DNA of 56,616 bases. Source: Haplomitrium mnioides (lineage: Eukaryota; Marchantiophyta; Haplomitriopsida; Calobryales). The notes under the pieces were generated by a model. It did no database searches. It was not told the origin of the DNA and saw nothing but the letters and a program-made list of their open reading frames with translations. Positions 1 through 9,192 of the stretch are shown here, piece after piece; positions within the stretch are counted from its first letter, which is position 1, and each line of letters opens with the position of its first letter. The position numbers and the translations under genes are program-made. The DNA lies in contig JBNGIS010010402.1 in NCBI GenBank assembly GCA_049999725.1, forward strand, positions 1 through 56,616. Reading direction: 5' to 3'.

Positions 1-636
1 ATTTCTACAGCAATGTCCCTCTCTAGCTCAAAGGATACATGATATTGCCTTTAATCAACAATTCAAGTTCAAGTTGAATGTTTCCAAGACAAAGATTTGT
101 AGCAAATAGTTTTCAACATATGAATTTTGGCTACTTTCGGATGGTATTTGTCAACTCAAGTGCCTATCTAAAGTGAACAAAGAAGTTTTAAGTTCAATGT
201 TGATTTGTCTCAAGGCATATTCTGAAATCAAACAATCTCAAAAGGAAGAAAGAGAAGTTGATGCCCAGAAAGTGGTCTTTGCAACAAGGGACAATATAAG
301 TGAGAACTGTTGTAAGTTCTTTACAAATTATGATCTTCAATGGTAGAATGACTTTTTTCTTGCCCAAAAAAAGATTGCAAGCCTACATCCTTGAAAAAAA
401 AAGACAAGGACTCAAAGAAAAAATTCACCTTCACAACCAGCAAACACTTGTAATGATTTTCAAAATGTTTGTCTATGTTCTCAGCTTGATGCTCAACATA
501 CAGAAGAAGATACTCCAGTACAATAAATACTTTCTACATGTCGAGCAATCTTTGATGGAGCACATTGGCCATGAGAAGGGACTCTTTTGCACAACACTCG
601 ATACATGCACAAATTTGGCAATCTACATGAAGTGAA
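1..636 (+). pseudogene. Transposase-like gene tail, copy A (decayed)
   Basis: An interrupted reading frame crosses the window edge and runs to a stop near 636. It has a lysine-rich centre and a short CC-containing stretch (SENCCKFF, about 300-323). From about 385 to 720 the DNA closely matches 11250-11550, where the same sequence lies downstream of a better preserved transposase-like frame (copy B). I therefore read this as the 3' part of another copy of that gene. It faces the methyltransferase-like gene tail to tail. There is an in-frame stop around 118-120. A small ORF on the opposite strand at 493-852 is probably a shadow. The family assignment rests only on the match to copy B. Confidence 0.45.
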
Positions 637-2129
637 AGTTAGAATGTTTATTTGTGTTGTTGCATCTCTAGACCCACAAGGCTGACCGCTTTGGGTTGCC
701 AAAGTCCTCAAAGTTTTGTCATTTGATGAGGAAAAACCCCCAAACCCAAAATAAGTACATGTTAAATGTTTTTCTTGTGAGGCTAAGGATGCATTTTCTC
801 GACAGTACTTCCCAAAAAAAATAGCAACAACAAAAAGGAAACGCAAATCCAAACAAATGATTGAGCTCTATCCTTCTTGAGAGGAATTTTCTCATCTAAA
901 TCCAAAGGCTGAGCATATGCAGCCGTTATAGAGTCATGTCAAGACTTTCCAGTCCCAAATATTGCGACAAAATCACTAGTAGCACCTGCAATACTAGGAA
1001 GAACAGGTTTTCTTGTGGCATGGATAAACTATTTATGACTTAGTCACATCAAATAGCAAGGAAGTCATTGTCAAAATCCTCTCAAGAATGTAGATAGACT
1101 GACGTCTATCATATTCCACTACGCTGCAATTTTGCATCAGCCTAAAAGCATAAACAAGGCTTGTGCCCGACCTAGAGAAAAGATCTAAGATCCAATCCTA
1201 CTCTGTTGACAAATGGTCAATGAAAAAAATTGTAAAGCGCTTATGGCTTTTGATAAACAATGACATGAACATCATCTCCTAGGTGTTTAAGTTTGGCAAA
1301 AATTGCAAGACAACTAAAAACAATACTCATAATTTCTTGAGGAAGTCTAATCGCAAGAGCAAGCTGCAAATTAAAAAGCCTCATGCTCCTCTTCCCTTCT
1401 TTTGTCCAGTAGCCCACAGTCTAATATTTGTAAGCATGTGCGATTTTGGGACCACCAGAATGATGAATGTTGCTCTTGTCCGTGTAAAAAGAAAAATAGA
1501 CAAATTAAACATTGTAATCAAAGTGCAAGAAAAATAAAAAGGATAAATTAAAAACTAAAAAATCAAAGAACAATTTACTAGATGTTGTGGCTAATTGCAC
1601 ATCAAACTTTCGAAAGAGCATACTCAACGATGCCAAATTGTTGCGACGAGTGTATAATAACAAAAGACCAAAAATTCAATGTTGTAATTGCTACAAAAGA
1701 TGAAACCATGTAAAAAAATGTCATCTTTTGAAAATGGTTTAGAATCGTCATCCTTACATTCCTTAAGGTTGTAACCGTAAGGAATATCTGTAATAGCCAA
1801 AGTGAAACAACTAGGTTTCACCAAGCCTTTCAGTTGTCAAGCGTTGGCCTCCCTGTGGACTTGGTAAAACACCACGTTGAGACCATTGACATAGGACATT
1901 AAGTCCTCGTCTCTCACAACTCCTTCAGTTGTAAGAGATGCAGCACCACTTTGATGCCTTGATTTCCACTCTCTAGCCTTTTGGCAATGAAGAAGAAAAG
2001 TTAGAGGATATGAAACGAGAGTGGGAGGATGGTCTTGATCTTTTGGGACTTCTTCGACCCCTGATCTTTTTTGACCTTTTGTAGCTGCTGTCAAATTTTT
2101 AGCCCGACAACGTTTGAAGTTTTGTCTCT

Positions 2130-2415
2130 CTACAAAAAAAAAACAGAAAACATTATAGGGAGATAGAAAAAATTATATGCTAGAGAGGGACACTCAATTC
2201 AATGCTCGCATTCCAAGTGCACAATGACTTCGAAGTCTATGCGTGCATGGACCTTGGATTCTCTGCAAGTAGAGACTTTGTAGTTCATGCGGGTATGGAC
2301 TTCAAAGTCTATGTGCACATGGACCCTAAACTTATTTTATGAAAACAAAGGACAACTTAAAATAAACTCACTGCAACTCCCTAGAAATGAATGTGATGCA
2401 GAAAGAAAAACTTAC
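2130..2415 (-). other. Second palindrome-bearing intron of copy 1
   Basis: A 286-bp GT-AG intron: donor TTTTG|GTAAGT, acceptor in a poly-T tract ending ttgtag. It holds at least three palindromic units (2235-2330). It is almost the same length as the 283-bp intron upstream. The reading phase does not close perfectly, so either a small indel has occurred or the acceptor is a couple of bases off. Confidence 0.6.
2215..2330. repeat. Palindromic repeat cluster, three units
   Basis: Units such as AGTCTATGCGTGCATGGAC and AGTCTATGTGCACATGGAC. Each is a near-perfect inverted repeat around a GCGC or TGCA-like centre. The cluster lies in the 2130-2415 intron. Confidence 0.75.
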
Positions 2416-2672
2416 CAAAAGCTTCTTGAAGCTTGAAGAGAAAGCAGCCATCTTGGGCTCTTCAGTGTGGAGAGTGTACTCCTATCTTGCCTCCTCCCAA
2501 GTGTTGTAGTAAACCTCTGAACAAAAACTTTTAACCATAACAGCTAAAACTCTATGTCTCTCTGCCTCCCGAGATATTTTGTCCATTGAAAGCTCTCCGG
2601 CTTCCACCCACTTCAAAACTGAAATCTTTACTTTGTGAAGAAGACCCTAAAAGTACCTCCAAGGTGTCCACT
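2416..2672 (-). pseudogene. Methyltransferase-like gene, exon right of the inserted element
   Basis: This frame encodes KWTPWRYF, then a stop, then GLLHKVKISVLKWVEAGELS and further sequence to SSSFKKLL, and ends at a TTTTG|GTAAG donor. Removing the 4.2-kb insertion and one CCACT duplication makes the frame on its left (...LRIEDMKW) run straight into TPWRYF. This shows the insertion hit coding sequence. One stop (TAG) follows WRYF and another follows NTWEEAR. Confidence 0.6.
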
Positions 2673-4682
2673 TGTCAGGCCTATGGTTAGAGCCTTAACT
2701 CCTTTCCAACCGATGTACACCCACTTAAGAGCTGACTAGTGTTTCAGGATCTTTTATAGGAGGGGCTTTGCACCAAATGAACCTCAACTCCTACTTACCA
2801 ACTCTAGAGTGTCTACACAACACCCAACAACACCCAAGCACGATGCCTGCTTGCACACAACTACCGTCACACTTCCCTCCAATGCCCACAGATGCAAGTC
2901 ACACCCCTTCTTCAGGCTTTAACCCCAAAATGTGTTACTTGGAAGACATTGGTGGAGAGAACAAGGCATCTGATTCTTGTCTGTAACGGGCTCTTGGTGA
3001 GTCCTCTCTTGGGAGCCTTGAGTGGTTCTTGCTTGCCTCACAGTCCTGGCCACTAGCCAACAATTGCTTCAGCAGCTAACTTGCTCATTCACATTCATTT
3101 CTCCAAGGCACATACGGGTGGGTTGTTATATTGCTGAGTCAATCCGCAATATAATTCAAGAGTCCAGAATTGGACCCAATCACCTTGTATACAAAAGGGA
3201 AACAAGCCCCAACATCCAAATTACCACTATACAATGTTGTTAATCTTGGCTTTCCCTTCACAAGGTGTCTCAAGATCTGAACAAATGAAATGCATGCACT
3301 CCAAATACTAAGAACTTCACAGAACTACAAACAAAACACAAATCTAACAATACACATAAACATAGAGATGCCTATGCATGCATCCTGCCTTGCCAACATT
3401 GCAGGCCTTCCCACATCTCAAGAACCAATCTTTTCTCCAAACGTTCCTTCAATCTCCCCTCAGCAACTTCAGTTTTCCCACTATTCTCCTCCCACCTACT
3501 CTCATCCAGATAGTTTTTCAACTTCTCTTGCGAGAAGTCATGAACTTACTTCCTCAGGCTCGGAAGAGGATTTCTTCAACTTCCACCTCTGGAAGACAGT
3601 CCCCTCGACTACTGGCCACCCACTCCATCTTGAGTTTTGAATGGATCTTCTCTGCAGTGCGCAGGCACTAACACGACCACTCCTCTCTTGACTCCATCTG
3701 AGAAATTCAACCAGAAATGCCCCTAAGCGCTCCTAGGATTGATGCTCCTGCACAGACAATGCTGAGACAACCCCAAGATCCCCCCTTGGCAGCCTTTCAC
3801 GAATTCAAGACCGAAAGAATTCCCTCATGTTTCAAGTAGCGTTTCACCTCCAAATACCGGTCTACCTGCAACGATGAGTCCACTTGGATCGCCTGAGACT
3901 CTAGAGCTCTATGCTCAACGATTCTCAATGCCCTTTCAGTCCACCTCCACCCTCGCTGGTCCCCCTGCACGAGTCCACTCGCCTGACGTGAATCCTTCTT
4001 GGAATGCTCTCCTCTCTCCCTCGCTGCATCTTCCTTTTTGAACTTGCTCTCACAACTCAATTTTGCATCTTCCTCCATTCCCACACATCGCAGCAATCCC
4101 ATCTATACCCCCATTGCAAGCGTGCATCACCCTCCAACAATTCTTGATCAAGATTGCTCCTCCTCTCTTCGTTGGACTTGGCCGTTTTTCTCGTTAGCAA
4201 CCGCTTCTTAGCAAGGTGACACCTGGCAGAGGCTTGTCCGATTTTAATGGTCATCTCTGATGCCTTCAAGGTAGAGGGAGGAAAACTTTGGAGAAGCCTG
4301 ACCATGGAATTTGCTGAACCCTGCTCTCGATTCACAATGCTCGCATTTGAAGAATCTCGACTTGGGATTGCCTCGCCGTTGGCCTACATTAGCAAACCCG
4401 TAGCAGTCCCTGATTTGATCGTTCCAAAGTAGCAAGTTGAACGCAGACCTGAAGTTAATGGTCGGAGAGGTCTTTCCGCGGGGAAATCCGCAAAGATTTG
4501 CCCGAAGAGTGTTGGGTTCGCAGATCAACACCACATATTGGCTACTCGACGTATCTCGCAAGCTGATCCACAATTTCCTCGGCTGTTTCCCCGCTGCCAT
4601 GCCTCCGATGTCACCCACGGACTCTTGCAAGCCGCAACGTTCCGCAATCGCCCACGGACGTCCGCGAGCTGCCATGTTTTTA

Positions 4683-4782
4683 CAGTCGCTCACAGACTCT
4701 TGCAGTTGCTCACGAACCCTTGTAGCTATTCACGGACCCCTGCAGTTGCTCACAGACCTCCGCAGTTGCTCACGGACTCCCG
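4683..4782. repeat. 20-bp tandem repeat, five units
   Basis: The motif CAGTTGCTCACRGAC recurs at 4683, 4703, 4723, 4743 and 4763 with a strict 20-bp period and small differences. Weaker related units precede it (about 4600-4680). It lies inside the CCACT-flanked element. Confidence 0.8.
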
Positions 4783-5289
4783 CAAGCCGCCACGTGTCCT
4801 AGTTGACCTTCTTCCAAGTCGCATCGTCCGACGCCGCCCCGCAAAGGGGTAGTCTGACCGTCGCGTTGACTGGGTTCCGCGATTGACTCAGCTTTGACCC
4901 AGAGAACCCCTCAGACCATCCCTGAAAGCCACATCATCCGTAGCCGCGCCGTCCGACGCCGTCTTGCAAAGGGGTAGGCAGACCGTCACTTTGACTGGGT
5001 TCTATAGTTGACCAACCGACTTCCTCCTCTCTTCCGTGAATGCCATGTCATCCGTAGAGTCCTTCCCTCGTCGAGTAAGAACAATACCGTTGTCGTCGTT
5101 GAAGCCCTCTTGCCAAAATGTTCGCGATAAGAACAACTTGCGCCCGAAGCTCCCTTTGTAAAAATGCTCAATATAGGAACTATAAAGGACTCCTCTTCAA
5201 CCTCCGTCAAACTTTCAACGTCGCCCCGTACTCCTTCAAACTTTTGTCATTGTCATCTCTGGATCTGTGATAGATCACCCTTTCGGCTG

Positions 5290-5600
5290 ATCACTCCTTG
5301 CTTCTTCCTCTGGCCGGACTGTTGATAGATTGCCTTTTAACCACTCTTTGATCTTCCTCTGGTCGGGCCGTCGATAGATTGCCTTTTCACCACTCTTTGA
5401 TCTTCCTCTGGTCGGACCATCGATAGATTGCCTTTTTGCCACTCTTTGATCTTCCTTTGGTCGGACCATCGATAGATTGCTTTTCGCCACTCTTTGATCT
5501 TTCTCTGATCAAACCGTTGATAGATTGTCTTTTCGCCACTCTTTGATCTTCCTCTGGTCGGACCGTTGATAGATTGTCTTTTCGGCAGTCTTTCCTCGCT
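5290..5600. repeat. 49-bp tandem repeat, six units
   Basis: Units begin CTGGTCGGACC and continue with GATAGATTGCCTTTT, then CCACTCTTTGATCTTC. They start at 5310, 5359, 5408, 5457, 5505 and 5554, so the period is 49 bp with one 48-bp step. On the minus strand they give repetitive peptides that are unlikely to be a real protein. Confidence 0.85.
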
Positions 5601-8091
5601 TCTCCGGTTGGACCTCGCAATGGCTCCCTGTTAAGCGGGCTCTCCACATTGGAGGATGATTCAGAACCCACTTAACTGGGCTCTTCATTTAGAGAGGCTG
5701 AGTCTCGTTAAGCTTTGCGAGGCTCGCCACCTCTCCGCTGAAGGTCCGCGGACTCCCTAGAAATGCCACGTTGCCTGTTGAATCCTGTGAAGCACGCCGG
5801 AGACGCCACGTTTCCGCAACGACCCATGAACTCCCGCAATCACTCCAAAATCGTGACGAATTGTAGCTTCATCCTTCCCGCTTTGCCTCGTAGTTGTCTT
5901 TCCTAACAATCCTCCATGTTGCAGAATGGTGACAAGTCACCTTTCCATCTGTCACCGCTTTACTTATCCCCATTTCGCCCTTCAAGCCTTACCTTACGAC
6001 CCATTAGACACCTCGAAACGGATCCCCTTTAATTGGGGACCCCACTTTGGGTTTCTAGTCAAAACCCTTTAAACTGGGCTCTCTACGTTTCGATCCATCT
6101 TTTGGGTTCCTCAGACCTTTCTTCCTTCGGTCTGATTCCTCGTAGAGATCTTCCTCCTCTTGTCCTATTTTCGCAGTCGACTTTTGATTCTGAAAGGCTT
6201 CCTTTTCTTCTCAGTTGGGCGACCCACCATAGGGCCTTGTCTTTAGAATTTGTACAACTGCCTTATCTCTATCTAGCTTCATGCGCGACATCCTCCTTTG
6301 TAAGTCATTCGTTGCCACTGGGCGATTCTTCACATTTTTGTAGCTTCAGGCCCGCTTGCTCACTCGCCCTCTGCACGAATTCTAACTAGCCTCCTCCTCG
6401 CCTCCTCGGGCCCCCACTGGATTCGTAACTCCCATGCAATCTCCTACTCGATCCGCTCGCATTCTGCCAGCTTCCCCATATGCGATCTGCGCAGCTGCAT
6501 GTGGCCCTCCTCCCAGTTGCTTGCCTTCCTTCTTGGACCTAGAATTTCCCTTCCCTGCTCTCGATCACCCCACCTGGCTTCCTTCTTGCTTTTTTGTAAG
6601 TCCGTTTGCCCAACGTGCTTGCATTCTCATCCGTCTCCTCTTGATTTCACAGGGCTCCTCCATGCTTTGTATGATTCATGACATCCACTATGGAAAGCAA
6701 AAAAAAAAAGGAAAAGTAGGGAGAGGAGAGAGGGAAGAGAGGAGGAGGATGGAATAATGACAATCAAATAATAAAATATAATAAAATACAAAAGGCTAAC
6801 ACAAGCTGAAAGGCTTAACGAGGCTAGAAGCTCAGTAATCACAAAAAAAGAAAAAACTCAAACACACCCTGCTAACACCACTTCATGTCCTCTATTCTCA
6901 AAGATTCCTTGGTCTTTGGCTTCTGGCCTTTGACTGTATTCTTCTCCCACATTGCAAAAATGCTATATTGTAGATCTCAGAGCTTTCCATTCTGAATACC
7001 AACTGGAACTAGTTGTCCTGAGAAGTTACAGTCTTCTTGAGTGTTGACTTGGGCTTTATCTCCAAGGTTTCCAGCACCAACTCTCTTTTCAATTTTTGAG
7101 ATGACACCATCCCCCTCTCAGCAAATCTTTGATGCCAATATTCGACCTTTTGAATGGAGGTCATTTCCAGCCTGTACCGATTGTTGTAGTTGTCATTAGT
7201 AGCAAAAATATGGGCCTCTATTGGTGTAAGGCCCACGTAGACATAATAATTGCACAGTGATAATGCCAGATTCTTCGCTCCATATTTTGTGATTAATAGT
7301 TGCCTTGCTGCAACACTATGATTTCCTTATGCAATCTTGTAGCGATACTTGTCAAGGTTCCTAATATCGAACTCTAACTTGTTTTTTAACCCACACTTCG
7401 AGTCAACAACAACGATGAAAAAACCATACGTATACTTGTTTGTGAGCATTCTCTATGCCAGAAGCTCAACAAAATTCTCATTCAGTCTTCTAATCTGGAA
7501 TGGATAGTTGTCCATTCCAGGTTTAGGCAGATTCAAATTCTCTAACCTTATGGTGATTGTTTCTTCACAGACTCTACATTGCTGAATTGCAGACTCTCTT
7601 ATTTTGTTTTTGTCTTTCTCAGACACTGTCTGAGGGACAACCTGCTCCCTTTCTTGAAAAGTTTGCAACCCCTTGTGAGATTGCCTTTTACCTCTTGATG
7701 TTGGAGCTTGAACTGGCTTTGGATCTAATTCCCTCCCTGAGTTGCTTGGTGATGAAGAAAAAGGGGCAATTGAGGATGACTTTACTGTAGATTCTGAGGG
7801 GGCTAGCTCCTCTTCAATGATCGGTGCTAGAACAAGCTTTTTCTTCTTGGCAGCTGGTTTCTTCTTTTTTGGAGCCTTAGTTAGCTCAACCTTCTTTCTT
7901 TTCTTTTGGGTAGAAGGGCTTGCCACGTTAATTAAGAATGTTGCCATGCTCGGATGTGGCACCAATTGCTGAATATTGATGCCTTGCTTGGGCTTCAGAA
8001 TCTTGATGTGGATGGCAAGCTTGATAGAATTGCGCTCGACGCACTTTGCGTCTTTGTAGCTATCCACAAAATCTGCCTGAAACTGAGTGAA

Positions 8092-8374
8092 CTGAAAACA
8101 AAGCAGAAAACAATTAAGCCTAAGTACAAGTGTAAGACTCAACAATCACTGCGCACAAGGACTCTAACAACATTACGCGGGTGCACTACACAAGAGAGTC
8201 TATGCACCCATGGACTTGGGTGTCCAAGAGTGCAAGGACTCCCAAGTCCTTGTGCGTATGGACGATTGGAGTCCATGCAAGCATGGAGTCCCAGGGTTCA
8301 TCCGCGCATGGACTCTCTAGGAGCTATGACTTAGTAAAAAAAGAAACAAAAGAAAAAGGATTTTCAGAATTTAC
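8092..8374 (-). other. Intron of methyltransferase-like gene carrying palindromic repeats
   Basis: A 283-bp GT-AG intron (donor AAG|GTAAATT, acceptor tgttttcag|TTC). Its centre (8155-8330) is packed with about five units of the form GTCYATGCnnGCATRGACT. It joins two open frames in phase 0, which supports the splice call. Confidence 0.65.
8155..8330. repeat. Palindromic repeat cluster, about five units
   Basis: Units include AGTCTATGCACCCATGGAC, AGTCCATGCAAGCATGGAG and a half-degenerate GTTCATCCGCGCATGGACT, spaced roughly 30 bp apart. The cluster fills the middle of the 8092-8374 intron. Confidence 0.75.
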
Positions 8375-8756
8375 CTTGCCATCTTCCTTTGCAGCCTGAA
8401 GACGCTTCACAAAAATGCCCTTTTCCTTCATTTCGAAAAAAGCAAATCATTTGCGATTTGTACAGTAAAGGGTATTTGCATCTTGGGACTACACAAGCAA
8501 TCTAATGTTGGCTTTCTTGCCTTCTCGGATCATGGTGATTTGGACTAGTAGACCCAAATTGAATTTTTCAGTTTCACCAGCAAAAAGGTAAAGATGTTGA
8601 TTGGGGTCTTTCCAAGAATAGTAATTAACTAGCCAATTCCACTCAAGTTTTTCAGGCTCTAGAGCCTTGACAACATTCAAATACCTCTATGGCTTTGATT
8701 GAGAAGGGCAAGAAACATTTCCTTGAGATACTATTCTCAAGATGCTAGAGGTAGGT
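8375..8756 (-). pseudogene. Methyltransferase-like gene, upstream exon
   Basis: An open frame with three internal stops (one is TAG at a CAG or TGG-like position) ends with ...AAKEDGK directly at a GGCAAG|GTAA donor. The acceptor is a pyrimidine-rich tract ending ttag at 8757. The encoded segment (for example LEWNWLVNYYSWKDP, then LFAGETEKFNLGLLV) is not a family I recognise. It joins the next exon in phase 0. The true gene start lies further upstream (about 8.8-8.95 kb) and was not located. Confidence 0.5.
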
Positions 8757-9009
8757 CTAATTGGAGGTAAAAAAATGTAATGAACAAAATTTCAGAAATC
8801 TCTAAAGATTGGAAATGGCAAAATAGAAAGTAAATGCAAAAATAATGATATTTAGAAAACAAAAACCAAAAACTAAACTCGCGACAATGGAAAGAAACTT
8901 TCCACTGACGCTCATTTCATAGCTTAATTTCAAAAAATGCCTTTTACCGCTAAAAAATCACTCACGAAGCTCTTGACACGTAGGTTTGCCTAGTCCAAAA
9001 AAAAGTTAG

Positions 9010-9018
9010 TATATAAAG
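9010..9018 (+). promoter_or_regulatory. TATA-like box before transposase-like frame
   Basis: TATATAAAG lies about 175 bp before the first ATG at 9193, in the AT-rich gap between the divergent methyltransferase-like and transposase-like frames. The position suits a plus-strand promoter. Confidence 0.3.
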
Positions 9019-9192
9019 CATTGCTTGTTTTCATCTTTCCAATTTTTTTTTTCATTTTCTTCACAAAAAGTTCCCAATTTTGTCGTTTTACAAGAAAAAT
9101 GCAAAAACCTGTCTTTTAGGTGTGTTGTAAGAGGTTCATAATATTTGTTAAAATAGTTCCTTGAAGTACTTTATTTTTAGACAGCCTTTTCA

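Larger units (their letters stand above)
2673..6877. mobile_element. LTR-type insertion of 4.2 kb with CCACT target duplication
   Basis: The element begins TGTCAGGCC and ends GCTAACA, the TG...CA ends of LTR elements. It is flanked by identical CCACT copies at 2668-2672 and 6878-6882. No gag, protease, RT or integrase frame is visible inside, and I found no long direct terminal repeats by eye. It is therefore either a non-autonomous (LARD-like) element or an unusually long solo LTR. Strand is unknown. The interior is C/T-rich and more GC-rich than its surroundings (about 4.4-6.5 kb) and contains two minisatellites. It ends near a purine-rich run (6697-6750). ORFs within it look like chance. 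Confidence 0.75.
850..8756 (-). pseudogene. DNA N4/N6 amino-methyltransferase-like gene, copy 1 (decayed, interrupted)
   Basis: This multi-exon gene reads right to left. Apparent exons are 8756-8375, 8091-6878 continuing at 2672-2416 (split by an inserted element), 2129-1579, and 1474 to about 870. In order the product has an N-terminal region of unknown type, a lysine-rich NLS-like stretch (about 7890-7840), a region with GNHSVAA (about 7327-7306) that may be ParB-like, and a methyltransferase domain. That domain shows TDIPYGYN (1769-1792), YQKP followed by a stop and ALY (about 1259-1236), and LDLFSRSGTS (about 1189-1158), then VVEYDRRQ. This is the order of beta-class amino-methyltransferases (IV, X, I), related to N6_N4_Mtase. 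The first SAM-loop glycine is replaced by Arg. Several in-frame stops and at least two frameshifts make it a pseudogene as it stands. The substrate base cannot be told from sequence. Confidence 0.75.

Noticed and set aside
5275-5671. Minus-strand ORFs with repeated basic peptides
   Set aside because: They are translations of the 49-bp minisatellite in more than one frame.
7557-8334. Plus-strand ORFs opposite the methyltransferase exon
   Set aside because: They are antisense shadows of the lysine-rich minus-strand frame and its intron.
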